This document shows positions 7,964 to 17,314 of a stretch of DNA of 51,323 nucleotides, one piece after another. Below the pieces are notes generated by a model. The model searched no databases and was not told the origin of the DNA. It worked only from the letters and a program-made list of their open reading frames with translations. The translations under genes were made by a program, and so were the position numbers. The DNA is from Burkholderiaceae bacterium (lineage in GTDB: Bacteria; Pseudomonadota; Gammaproteobacteria; Burkholderiales; Burkholderiaceae_F). The stretch is taken from positions 1-51,323 of the forward strand of contig JAFAIM010000043.1 in the NCBI GenBank assembly GCA_019236735.1, written 5' to 3'. Every line of letters begins with the position of its first letter. Position 1 is the stretch's first letter.

Positions 7964-10900
7964 GCCGCCGCCTCCAACTGCTGCGCAACCGCGCGCCGCT
8001 CGCCGAACAGCCGGACCAGCGCCGGGATCAGCAGCAGACTGAACACCAGGCTCACGATCACTCCGCCGATATTCACCGCGGCCAGCCCCCGATAGATCAC
8101 GCTGCCGGGGCCGGGATTGACCGCCATCGGTAGCGCCCCGAGCGCACCGGTGAGCGTACTCGCGAAAATCGCACGCAGCCTCTGATTTAGGCCCTGGCGG
8201 ATCGCTTCCTCCAAACTGGCGACGCTTGTCTGCGCGCCGCGGATCGCAGCCACCAGCAAAATCGAGTGATTCACGATGACCCCGATCATCATCACGAACC
8301 CGATCATAGACAGCAGATCGAGCGCCTGGAAGGCGACCAGCCCCAGTACTCTGAGGCCGAGCATCCCGCCAACCAGAGCGAGCGGAACGGTGAGCAGAAC
8401 GATCGCGCTGTCGCGCACCGACCGGAACAGCGCCGTCATCAGCAGGAACAGCACGAACAGCGCTAGTCCGAAGACTCGTCCCATCGTCACCAGCGTGCGC
8501 CCCAGGCTGTCGGCGCTTCCGGCCATCCGGATCGTGCCGTCGGGTGGCATTTCGGCGCGAACTTTCGGAAGCACCTCATGGTCGATCTTCTGCAGCGCCT
8601 GCTCCAGTGAAACCGATGGGGGAGGATCCACCGTCAGCGTGACGGTGCGCCGGTGGTCGATCCGCCGAATTCCTGGTGGCCCGAGAGCGGTGGAAAGTTT
8701 TACCAGATCACCGAGCCGCACCATTTCGCCGGACGGCGTAAAAAGGGGCGTTTCGGCGACCTTCTCCGGTGTCGCGCCGCCAGCCACGCGCAGCATGATC
8801 GGCAGGCGAGTGTGGCCATCAAAATATTCTCCCAGCCAGGCTCCCTCGCCGAGCGCACGCACGATCAGCCCGAGCGTCGGCCGGTCCCAACCGACCTCGG
8901 AGATGCGCCGGTCGTCCGGCACCGCTCGCAGCTCCAGTGATGCTGCCTCCGGATTCGGAAAGCTCTGCACCGCAGAACCCGGGAACGTGGTCTCGAGCAG
9001 AGCGCGCCCGTGCAGCGCGACCTGGTTGAGCACCGCCGAGTCCTCGCTCTGCAGGTGGATTCCGATCGAACGAGGCGAGCCGCCGATTCCTTCGAACAGC
9101 TCTCCTTCATACGCGAAAGTACGCGTATCCGGCAGATCGGCGATGATCTTGTCGCGAACGAGCGATTCGAGCTCCCCGATTCGCGTTTCGTCTTGAACTC
9201 GCGAACCCATATTGCCGCCGCCTGGCCAGGTCAGGATGTACCAGTTCTTCAGCTTTGGCTCGGCCGTGCCGTCCATGTACGGTTTCATCCGCTGCAACAG
9301 GATCGGCAGCAGTTCGCGGTTGACCGTTTCGGAGCTCATCCCGGGCGGAAACGTGAAGAACGCGTCGATCGCAGCGCGCTTGACCGGCGGCAGGTAATCC
9401 AGCGGCGGCACCAGCCATACCGCGCCCGCTATCGGCACGAGCAGCAGCCCAGCGATCCATCCGAGCTGGCGCGAGCGCGAGGACGTCGCTTTCAAAATCC
9501 AATCCGTCAACCGCGGCCAGCCGTGCCCGTAGCCGGAAGAGACGTTGACCCTGTTCAGAGCGAATACGGCGGCCGACGGCAGCAGCGTGAGCGCAAGGAC
9601 GATCGAAATGGCCACGGCGATCGAAATCGTCAGGGCCAGGTCGCCAAAGAGCTGCCCTTCCACATCTTTCAGGAACAGCACCGGAACGAATACCGCGATC
9701 GTGGTCGCCGTGGACGCAAAGAGGGCGCCTGCGACTTGCCGTGCTCCTTCGCGCGCCGCCACCGGAAGCGCCATGCCAGTTTCGAGCAGGCGAACGATGT
9801 TGCCGGAAACGACGATCGAACCTTCAACCACCATTCCGACCGCGAACGCGAGGCCGGCGAGCGAGATCACGTTCAAGCTGCGGCCCAGCAGCGTGAGCGC
9901 GATGAAGGTACCGAACAGGCACAGCGGTATCGAAGCCGCGATCAGTCCGGTGATCCGGATTTCCCGCATGAACCACCAGACCACCCCGAGTGCGAGCAGC
10001 GTTCCGACCACCAAGTTTTCGGTCAGCAGGCGCACCGCGCGCCGGATGAACAGCGAGGAGTCGAACGACTGCTCGATCCCCAGTCCGCGCGCTTTCAAGG
10101 GCCCGTCGCGCAGCTCGGCCACAGCCGCCTTGACCGCGTCGAGCGTGGCCAGCACGTTGGCGCCGTTGGCGCGCCGAACCTGAATGCCGATCGCCGGATT
10201 GCCGTTCTGATAGGCAAAGAACTGGCGAGTCGGCGGACTTACCTCGATGCTCGCAACGTCGGCCAATCGCACCGGACGGCCGTCGCGCCACGCGAGCACC
10301 AGGTCGCCCAGTTGCTGCGGATCGAAGCGACCCGTGAAGCGCAGCGAGTACTGGCGACGCCCTACGTCAAGCTGGCCTCCCGAGACATTGTTGGGGCTGG
10401 CGGCGCGATTGGCGATGTCCGGCAACTGCACTCCGAACGCTGCGGCTCGGGCCGGATCGACAATGATGTGGACGTCGTCGGGTGGGCCGGCGTTGACCGT
10501 GACGGAAGCTACCCCCGGGATCGATTCGATTCGCGGGCGAACCGTGTCCTCGATGAAGCGCCGCTGGTCGCCGATCGTTCCGCCCGTGCCGGGCAACAGC
10601 TGCACGAAGAACCATGACAGCGTGTCGTTGGACGTATCGTCGCCGCCGAGCGTCACCACCGGGCGATCGGAGTCGCGCGGCAGCGGCTGCAGGCGATTCA
10701 TTCGGCTCAGCACCTCGATCAGCGCATTGCGCATGTCGGTGCCGATCGAAAAGCGCAGCGTGATCTGGGCTTCGCCCGCGTTGGCGTTGCCTTCCAGCTC
10801 TTCGACGCCCGAAAGCCCTTGCAGGACTTTTTCCAGCGGCTCGAGGATCTCGGACTCAATCTCCTCGGGAGAAGCGGTCGACCAGTTGGCCTTGATCGTG

Positions 10901-11034
10901 ATCTGCGGCCGATCGATGTCGGGAAACAACTGCAGCGGCAGATTCGCCAAGCTCAATATCCCGAGCAAGGCGACGAACGCCACCAGCACGATCATCGCGA
11001 CGGGGTTGCGGGCCGAAAAGTTCACCGATTCCAT
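7960..11034 (-). CDS. RND efflux permease with altered proton-relay motif (second pump)
   Basis: 1024 residues with the duplicated RND layout: TM1 at the N-terminus, a periplasmic porter domain with DIDRPQITIKANW, the TM2-6 bundle (about 330-480), a second porter domain, and the TM8-12 bundle (about 840-1010). The TM4 motif normally read as VVDDAIVVVEN is here VVEGSIVVSGN (E404, G405), and in TM10 the usual Lys position is Asn (GVIVNHSILLV). Substrate is unknown. It is fourth of five minus-strand efflux genes, 123 bases after the OM factor gene, with GGAGG six bases before its ATG. It could be a pump energised differently, a transporter specialised for another substrate, or a non-pumping relative. 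Confidence 0.9.
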   Translation of the reverse strand: MESVNFSARNPVAMIVLVAFVALLGILSLANLPLQLFPDIDRPQITIKANWSTASPEEIESEILEPLEKVLQGLSGVEELEGNANAGEAQITLRFSIGTDMRNALIEVLSRMNRLQPLPRDSDRPVVTLGGDDTSNDTLSWFFVQLLPGTGGTIGDQRRFIEDTVRPRIESIPGVASVTVNAGPPDDVHIIVDPARAAAFGVQLPDIANRAASPNNVSGGQLDVGRRQYSLRFTGRFDPQQLGDLVLAWRDGRPVRLADVASIEVSPPTRQFFAYQNGNPAIGIQVRRANGANVLATLDAVKAAVAELRDGPLKARGLGIEQSFDSSLFIRRAVRLLTENLVVGTLLALGVVWWFMREIRITGLIAASIPLCLFGTFIALTLLGRSLNVISLAGLAFAVGMVVEGSIVVSGNIVRLLETGMALPVAAREGARQVAGALFASTATTIAVFVPVLFLKDVEGQLFGDLALTISIAVAISIVLALTLLPSAAVFALNRVNVSSGYGHGWPRLTDWILKATSSRSRQLGWIAGLLLVPIAGAVWLVPPLDYLPPVKRAAIDAFFTFPPGMSSETVNRELLPILLQRMKPYMDGTAEPKLKNWYILTWPGGGNMGSRVQDETRIGELESLVRDKIIADLPDTRTFAYEGELFEGIGGSPRSIGIHLQSEDSAVLNQVALHGRALLETTFPGSAVQSFPNPEAASLELRAVPDDRRISEVGWDRPTLGLIVRALGEGAWLGEYFDGHTRLPIMLRVAGGATPEKVAETPLFTPSGEMVRLGDLVKLSTALGPPGIRRIDHRRTVTLTVDPPPSVSLEQALQKIDHEVLPKVRAEMPPDGTIRMAGSADSLGRTLVTMGRVFGLALFVLFLLMTALFRSVRDSAIVLLTVPLALVGGMLGLRVLGLVAFQALDLLSMIGFVMMIGVIVNHSILLVAAIRGAQTSVASLEEAIRQGLNQRLRAIFASTLTGALGALPMAVNPGPGSVIYRGLAAVNIGGVIVSLVFSLLLIPALVRLFGERRAVAQQLEAAA

Positions 11035-11157
11035 CGCGTGCCTCCAGGCAGGAGCGAATGCTAGCGCCCGAGGCCCGTTGCCGAACGCGAATCCGACGAA
11101 CTGCAGCCGGTGGCGATGAAACGGGTGTGGCCGGGACGAACGGTGGGCAGCCGCAAG

Positions 11158-12666
11158 TCAGCGCGCCGACGCTGCCGCGGCCTGCGCACCCTCGGTGACT
11201 GCGGCGGCTGCCGGCGTGGCGGTGGAAAGCGTTTCGGAATTGGCTGCGCGCCAACCTCCGCCGAGAGCCTGGACGAGCACAACGGCGGCGTTCATCCGGC
11301 GCAACTGAATGTCGGCGGCCGATAAGCGTGCCGCCAGCGCAGCGTTTTCGGTAGAAACCACCTCAAGATATGTCGCGGCGCCACCCTTGTAGCGGTATTC
11401 GGCCTGTTCCAATGCGCCTTGCGCAGCTTCGACTGCGGCGCGTTCGCTCGTGGTCTCCTTTTGCAGCTGATGCAGCGCGGCCAGCGCATCCTCGACCTCC
11501 TGATACGCGGTCAGCACGGTCTGGCGATACTGCGCCACTTGCTGTTCGTACGCCGCACGGGCCGCGTCGCTCTGGGCGCGCCGCAGTCCGCCGTCGAACA
11601 CCGTCTGCACGAGCGAGGGGCCGACTGCCCACATCCGGCTGGGCGCTTCGATCCAGCTGCCGCCGCCGGTGCTCTCGAAGCCGACCAAGCCGGACAGCGT
11701 AAATATCGGAAAGTACGCGGCGCGCGCCACTCCGATCTGAGAATTGGCCGCTGCAACTCGGCGTTCAGCCGCCGCGACGTCGGGACGCCGTTCCAGCAAC
11801 GTCGATGGCAAGCCGGGATCGATCGCTGGCGGTTCGGCTTCCGGCGCAAGCGGGTGCGGATCGATGTGGAACCCGCTGGCGGGACGGCCAACCAGCACGG
11901 CGATCGCGTGCTCGGTCTGAGCGCGCCGCAAGCGCGTGTCTTCGGCCTGCGTACGCGCTGTTTCCAATTGCGCTTCGGCCTGACGCACATCGGCGATCAC
12001 GCCGGCGCCTCCCTGATAAAGGTTGCGGGTCAGCTTTAGCGCGTCCGCATAGTCGATTACGGTGCGGTCCAGCAGATCCGCTTGCAGATCGAGGCTGCGC
12101 AGCGTGAAGTAGTCGGTCGCGAGCGTGGAGCGAACACTCAAATCGAGCGCAGCCAGATCGCCCTGCGTTGCCTGCTCCGTCGCGCGCGCCGAGGCGACCG
12201 TATTGCGCAGACGACCCCAGAGATCGACTTCGTACGACACGTCGGCGTCGAGCACGAAATCGTTGCCGGGGTTCGGTCGATCGGGCGTGTAACGGGGCGA
12301 GTTCAACGATGTTCGCGTTCGAATGACGTCGGGCCCCGCGGTGACCAGAGGAAAGTACGCGGATCGCGCAGCGCGAGTCAGGTCGCGCGCCTGCTCGAGT
12401 CGGGCCAGTTGCGCCTGCAAGTCCTGATTGGCTTCACCGACCTGCGCCTGCAGTGCGTCGAGTCGCTCGTCGTGAAAGATCTTCCACCAATCGCCGCGTG
12501 CGGTCGCATCCGCCGGTGCCGCCGTCTTCCAATCCGGCGACGTGTTGTAGGCAGCCGCAGGCGCTGGCGTCTGCGGCGTTCGATACGCTGGCGCCAGCGA
12601 GCAGCCGGAGCCAGCGAGCAAGCTGGCGAGCGCAATCGCGCAGTCAAGCCTCGAGCGCATTCTCAC
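11158..12666 (-). CDS. RND outer-membrane factor, NodT/OprM-type lipoprotein (first pump)
   Basis: 502 residues. Lipoprotein signal with Cys near residue 22 (LLAGSGCSLAPAY), then the two OEP repeats of a TolC-like trimeric channel. Family marks include LAPAYRTP, the VDLWGRLRNTVASA segment and LLERRPDVAAAERRVAAAN (about 300). It forms the outer-membrane exit duct. Its ATG overlaps the stop of the adaptor gene upstream by 4 bases. Because the following permease-adaptor pair has no channel of its own, this protein may serve both pumps. Confidence 0.92.
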   Translation of the reverse strand: MRMRSRLDCAIALASLLAGSGCSLAPAYRTPQTPAPAAAYNTSPDWKTAAPADATARGDWWKIFHDERLDALQAQVGEANQDLQAQLARLEQARDLTRAARSAYFPLVTAGPDVIRTRTSLNSPRYTPDRPNPGNDFVLDADVSYEVDLWGRLRNTVASARATEQATQGDLAALDLSVRSTLATDYFTLRSLDLQADLLDRTVIDYADALKLTRNLYQGGAGVIADVRQAEAQLETARTQAEDTRLRRAQTEHAIAVLVGRPASGFHIDPHPLAPEAEPPAIDPGLPSTLLERRPDVAAAERRVAAANSQIGVARAAYFPIFTLSGLVGFESTGGGSWIEAPSRMWAVGPSLVQTVFDGGLRRAQSDAARAAYEQQVAQYRQTVLTAYQEVEDALAALHQLQKETTSERAAVEAAQGALEQAEYRYKGGAATYLEVVSTENAALAARLSAADIQLRRMNAAVVLVQALGGGWRAANSETLSTATPAAAAVTEGAQAAAASAR

Positions 12667-13889
12667 GGGCCCCCATCGCCCCCATTGCGGCGCCGTGCCG
12701 GCGCCACCGACGCCACCTCGCTATCCGGCTCCCCGGCGATGTGCACCCGCGCGCCGTCTGCGATCGAATCCGGCGGATTCAGCACCACCTGGTCGTCGGG
12801 TTCGAGGCCGGACAGCACCTCGATCGATTTTCCGAAGTCGCGACCCTGCGTGATGCTTTTCAAGTGCAGGATATGGTCGGGCCCGACCACCGCGACCTGC
12901 AGCCCTGCCGATCGGAACAGCAAGGTGTTGGTGGGCAGCCGCAGCGAGTCGACGCTGCCGGGCAGCTTGAAACGCACTTCGGCGTAGGAGCCCGGAAACA
13001 GCTCGCCCTTTAAATTGTCGACTTGAAGCTCGACCTGCAACGTTCGCGAAGCAGGATCTAGAGCCTGGGCTGTTCGAACGACTTGCGTCGGGTACGACTT
13101 ACCGGGGCGTTCGGTGAACGTCAGCTGGGCCCCAACCCCGGGCACCGCGGCCGCGGCATAGGGTTGTGGTACCTGGACGTAAATGCGCAACTTGCGCGTG
13201 TCGGCCATCCGGAACAGCGCGGCGCCCGAGTTCTGACCGGCATTGATCAATGCGCCGATGTCCGTATTGCGCGCGGTTACCACGCCGTCAAACGGAGCGA
13301 CCACGCGCTTGAACGATTCCAGGTCGCGCAGCCGCGCAACGTTGGCTTCGGCCGACGCCAGCGCGGCTTTCTTGGCGGCTTCGTCGCTCGCCTTCTGGTC
13401 GGCATCCTGTTTGGAAACCGATTCGGTCGCCAGCAGCCCTTGCCAGCGCTGGTTGGTCGATTGCGCCAGCTCGTAGTTGGCTTGCGCGGTCGCCAGGTCT
13501 GCTTGCGCCTGGCGCAGCTGCTGATCGACTTCCGGAGTGTCGATTTCGGCCAGCACCTGGCCGTGCGCAACCCGGGTGCCGATGTCGGAGTACCAGGTCT
13601 TCAGATAGCCGCTGGTGCGCGCGTAAATCGGGGCTTCGTAGAACGCTTGAACCGTTCCGGGCAGCACCAACTCCTGGTCGGCCGGACCGTGCTGCGGTTT
13701 GGTCGTCGCGACCGTCGGCGTGGCCATCGCGATCGTGCGCTGCGCGAGCGCGGCGCGAGCTATGCCGCGGCTGACCAGCGTCCATGCCAGCAGGCCGAGT
13801 CCGGCGATCAAAAGCCCCGCCGCATACAACGCAGCTCGTGATCGCCGCGATGGTATTGGCCGCGGCTCTTTGTCAGATTGCTCCTGCAT
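12663..13889 (-). CDS. RND efflux periplasmic adaptor subunit (first pump)
   Basis: 408 residues. A membrane anchor (AALYAAGLLIAGLGLLAWTLV, about 19-39) instead of a lipobox, then lipoyl half-motifs (YLKTWYSDIGTRVAHGQVLAEID, and FKRVVAPFDGVVTARNTDIGALI), an Ala/Gln-rich hairpin between them (about 115-180), a beta-barrel and a membrane-proximal domain. It links the upstream permease to the downstream channel. GGAG lies about six bases before its ATG, and it starts 18 bases after the permease stop. The C-terminal tail is Arg/Gly-rich and probably disordered. Confidence 0.9.
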   Translation of the reverse strand: MQEQSDKEPRPIPSRRSRAALYAAGLLIAGLGLLAWTLVSRGIARAALAQRTIAMATPTVATTKPQHGPADQELVLPGTVQAFYEAPIYARTSGYLKTWYSDIGTRVAHGQVLAEIDTPEVDQQLRQAQADLATAQANYELAQSTNQRWQGLLATESVSKQDADQKASDEAAKKAALASAEANVARLRDLESFKRVVAPFDGVVTARNTDIGALINAGQNSGAALFRMADTRKLRIYVQVPQPYAAAAVPGVGAQLTFTERPGKSYPTQVVRTAQALDPASRTLQVELQVDNLKGELFPGSYAEVRFKLPGSVDSLRLPTNTLLFRSAGLQVAVVGPDHILHLKSITQGRDFGKSIEVLSGLEPDDQVVLNPPDSIADGARVHIAGEPDSEVASVAPARRRNGGDGGP

Positions 13890-13907
13890 CGTCGGCTCCG
13901 TAGATTT

Positions 13908-16900
13908 TCAGTCCGTTCGCACTTGCTGCGACCGGCCGTGGATCAGCGCGAACACGCCGGGAACGAACACCAGCGTGGCCATCGTCGCGAAAATGAGGCC
14001 GCCGATCACGGCGCGGCCCAAGGGTGCATTCTGCTCGCCTCCGTCCCCCAGACCCAGCGCCATCGGCACCATCCCGATGATCATCGCGAGCGCCGTCATC
14101 AGCACCGGGCGAAAACGGGTCGTCCCCGCGCTCAGCGCCGCTGAGGTGGCATCTTCGCCGGCGTTCAGGCGCTCCCTCGCGAAGCTGACCACCAGGATGC
14201 TGTTGGCGGTGGCCACGCCCATACACATGATCGCTCCGGTGAGCGCCGGAACACTGATCGATGTATGGGTCACGAACAACATCGCGACGATCCCCGCGAG
14301 AGCGGCCGGCAAGGCGGTGATGATGATGAACGGGTCCAGCCACGACTGGAAATTCACCACCATCAACAGATAGACCAGAATGATCGCGCCTGCCAGGCCG
14401 ACCAGCAGCCCGTAGAACGAGGTATTCATCGTTCGCACCTGACCGCGCACCTTGATCAGAGAGCCTTTCGGCAACTGGTCCTTCATGCTGGCGATCACGC
14501 GGTCGACTCGCGAGGACACGAAACCCAGATCCATTCCCTGGACCGCGCCGTAGATGTCGATCACCGGCGTGGCGTCATAGTGGCTGACGACAGCAGGGCT
14601 TACCGCGCGATGGAACGTTGCCACGTTGGCGAGGATTTGCGGCGATGCTGCCGCCGGCGCTCCCGCGCCCGGCGCCAAAGAGGGCGTTCCCAGCGGCGTC
14701 GTCGCCAGCGCATTGAGCGAATCGAGGCTCGGCTGCGGCGTCTGGGTGCTGACGCTGTACTGGGTTCCGGTCTTCGGGTCGATCCAGAACGAGGGGGAGG
14801 TCTGGAAGCTGCCCGACAGCGAAACCAGCAGATTGGACGCTACATCGCGTTGCGTCAGGCCGAGCAACTGCGCTTTGCTGCGGTCCACATCGACCTGCAG
14901 CGACGGATAGTCGAACGCCTGCTGGATCCTCAGGTCCACCGCCCCCGGGACCTCGCGCAGCTTCTGCAGCAGATCGTCGGCGAATTGGCGATTGGCGTCC
15001 ACGTTGAAGCCGGAGATCTGTATATCGATCGGACTCGGCAGCCCGAAGTTCAATATCTGGCTGACGATGTCGGCCGGAAGGAAGGCGAAGCTGGTCGACG
15101 GGAACTCGCGGTTCAGGCGCACCCGCAGCGCGTCCACGTAGCCAGCCGTCGGACGATGATCCGGTTTGAGCGAGACGAAGATGTCCGCGTCGCCCGGTCC
15201 GACCGGCGCCGAAGTGCTGTAGGCCAGATTGATTCCGCTGTAGGGAACGCCGATGTTGTCGACCATCGACGCCAGCTCGGAACTCGGAATGACCTGGCGC
15301 ACACTGGCTTCGACTGCGTCGCACAGCGCCGCGGTCTCCTCGATTCGCAGTCCGGTACGCGCCCTCAAATGCAGCTTGATCTGGCCCGCATCGACGGCTG
15401 GAAAGAAGTCTTCGCCGAGTCCGGGCCAGTACCGGCCCAGCGGAACAAGCAGCGATGACACTGCGAGGCCTGCCAGCATGAACCGGATCAGAAAGCGCCA
15501 GCGCGCCGCCAGCGCCGCTTGCAGCACCCTGCGATAGGCATCGCGCGAACGCTCGAACGCGTGCTCGAACCGCGCGAACAGCCTCATCATGAAGCCGCCT
15601 TTCTGCTCGTCCATGTGAACGTGCAGGCTGCGCTTGACCCAGTACTTGGCCAGCGTCGGTACCAGCGTCCGCGACAGGATGTAGGAGGCGAGCATCGCGA
15701 AAACGACCGCTTCGGCCAGCGGGATGAACAAGTAGTGCGCGATTCCGGTCAGCAGCAGCATCGGGATGAAGACGATGCAGATGGCAAGAGTCGATACCAG
15801 CGCCGGCAGCGCGATCTGTTGGGCGCCGTCCATGATCGCCGTTTCGACGTCCTTGCCCTGTTCCAGGTGATAGTTGATGTTCTCGATGGTCACCGTCGCG
15901 TCGTCGACCAGAATGCCGACGGCCAGCGCCAACCCGCCCAGCGTCATGATGTTGATCGTTTCGCCCAGCCACGACAGGCAAATAATCGAGGCCAGGATCG
16001 ACAGCGGAATCGAAATACAAATGATCAGCGTGCTGCGCCAGCTCGCCAGGAACAGCAGAATCAGCAGGCCGGTGAGCGCTGCGGCAATCACCGCTTCGCG
16101 CACGACGCCCGTGACGGCCGATCGCACGAAAACGGACTGATCGCCCAAGGCCTGGATTTTCAGCGTGGAGGGCAGCGCCGCCTCGACCTGCGGCAGCCTT
16201 TCATGGATTGCGGCAATCACATCCAGCGTTGAGGCGCCGCCCGTTTTCAGCACGTTCATCAGAACCGCGCGATGGCCGTCGAGGCGAACCATGTTCGTTT
16301 GCGGGGGGCCACCGTCGCGTACGTGGGCAACGTCCCGGACGTAGACGACGCTGCCGTTGTGTGTGGTGATCGGCAGATCGTTTAGCTCCTCGATCTTGGT
16401 CGGGCTGGCATTGATCGATACGAAGTACTCCAGGTCGCCGATTTTCTCGGTTCCGGCCGGAAGAATCAGGTTCTGCTGACCGATCGCGGTCGTCACATCG
16501 TTGCCCGACAGTCCATAGGCGCGCAATGCTTTCGGATCCAGGTCGACCTGCACCTGTGGCGTGCGGCCGCCGTACGGGAAGGGCATCGATGCGCCACTGA
16601 CGGTTGACAGCGAGGTGCGCAGGATGCTGTTGCCCAGATCGAAGATCTGCGCCTCGGACAGCTGGTCGCTCGACAGCGCCAGTTGGAGGATCGGCACGGT
16701 CGAGGCGTTGTAGGCAAGGATGAACGGTGGTGCGGTGCCGGGTGGAGAGAAGTTCAACTGTGTCTGCGACACGCCGGTGATCTGCGCGTACGACAGCTCT
16801 TCGTTCACGGTGGGCTGAAAGAAGTACTTCACCACGGCAACACCGTTCAGCGATTGCGACTCGGTGTGCTCGATGTCGTTGACGGTGGTTTGCGCGACTC

Positions 16901-17105
16901 GCTCCGAGAACAGAACGATCCGCTTGGACATTTCGTCCGGCGCCAGACCCGTGTAACGCCAGATGGCGGCGACCACCGGGATATTGATGTTCGGAAAGAT
17001 GTCCGTCGGCGTGCGCGTGATCACAAAAGCGCCCAGCAGCAGAATCAGTACTGCCAGGACGATGAACGTATAGGGGCGCCGTAGCGCCAGAGCGACGATC
17101 CACAT
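13908..17105 (-). CDS. RND efflux permease (first pump)
   Basis: 1065 residues with the full RND architecture: TM1 (MWIVALALRRPYTFIVLAVL), porter domain (FPNINIPVVAAIWRYTG), TM2-6 with the intact proton-relay motif GILVDDATVTIEN, a second porter domain and TM7-12. The TM10 Lys position is Ala here (GVATANSILVV), a substitution found in several subfamilies. A Pro/Ala-rich insert (GTPSLAPGAGAPAAASP) sits in the second periplasmic domain. It heads the five-gene operon. There is no convincing Shine-Dalgarno before the ATG, and the leader carries phased A-tracts (17131-17170). Likely exports small hydrophobic or aromatic compounds; substrate unknown. Confidence 0.92.
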   Translation of the reverse strand: MWIVALALRRPYTFIVLAVLILLLGAFVITRTPTDIFPNINIPVVAAIWRYTGLAPDEMSKRIVLFSERVAQTTVNDIEHTESQSLNGVAVVKYFFQPTVNEELSYAQITGVSQTQLNFSPPGTAPPFILAYNASTVPILQLALSSDQLSEAQIFDLGNSILRTSLSTVSGASMPFPYGGRTPQVQVDLDPKALRAYGLSGNDVTTAIGQQNLILPAGTEKIGDLEYFVSINASPTKIEELNDLPITTHNGSVVYVRDVAHVRDGGPPQTNMVRLDGHRAVLMNVLKTGGASTLDVIAAIHERLPQVEAALPSTLKIQALGDQSVFVRSAVTGVVREAVIAAALTGLLILLFLASWRSTLIICISIPLSILASIICLSWLGETINIMTLGGLALAVGILVDDATVTIENINYHLEQGKDVETAIMDGAQQIALPALVSTLAICIVFIPMLLLTGIAHYLFIPLAEAVVFAMLASYILSRTLVPTLAKYWVKRSLHVHMDEQKGGFMMRLFARFEHAFERSRDAYRRVLQAALAARWRFLIRFMLAGLAVSSLLVPLGRYWPGLGEDFFPAVDAGQIKLHLRARTGLRIEETAALCDAVEASVRQVIPSSELASMVDNIGVPYSGINLAYSTSAPVGPGDADIFVSLKPDHRPTAGYVDALRVRLNREFPSTSFAFLPADIVSQILNFGLPSPIDIQISGFNVDANRQFADDLLQKLREVPGAVDLRIQQAFDYPSLQVDVDRSKAQLLGLTQRDVASNLLVSLSGSFQTSPSFWIDPKTGTQYSVSTQTPQPSLDSLNALATTPLGTPSLAPGAGAPAAASPQILANVATFHRAVSPAVVSHYDATPVIDIYGAVQGMDLGFVSSRVDRVIASMKDQLPKGSLIKVRGQVRTMNTSFYGLLVGLAGAIILVYLLMVVNFQSWLDPFIIITALPAALAGIVAMLFVTHTSISVPALTGAIMCMGVATANSILVVSFARERLNAGEDATSAALSAGTTRFRPVLMTALAMIIGMVPMALGLGDGGEQNAPLGRAVIGGLIFATMATLVFVPGVFALIHGRSQQVRTD

Positions 17106-17130
17106 GGGGGCCGACCGATCCTATAGAGAG

Positions 17131-17170
17131 AAGGCGCAAAAACGCACGAAAACGCGCGAAAACGCGCAAC
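17131..17170. repeat. 10-bp direct repeats with phased A-tracts upstream of the efflux operon
   Basis: Three successive 10-base units, AACGCACGAA, AACGCGCGAA and AACGCGCAAC, give A-tracts one helical turn apart. They lie about 25-65 bases upstream of the first permease start. Such phasing bends DNA; a regulator or RNA polymerase contact is plausible. On the minus strand a TATAGG lies at about 17119-17124. Confidence 0.6.
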
Positions 17171-17314
17171 CAGTGGGCAGTCTAACGATCGCTTGCGGCG
17201 AATCGCGCCGGTTTCCGAATCGTTACCAAGGTGGGTGAGCGAGTCCCGCAAACAGGTGCGGAACGCTTGGCAGCGGGACGATTCAAAGTCAGACGGGCGG
17301 GTGCAGCTTCAGCG

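Noticed and set aside
9010-10617. 535-codon open frame on the plus strand
   Set aside because: It runs opposite the second RND permease, and its product is rich in Arg/Gln/Asp with no fold or family; it is a shadow of high-GC codon use.
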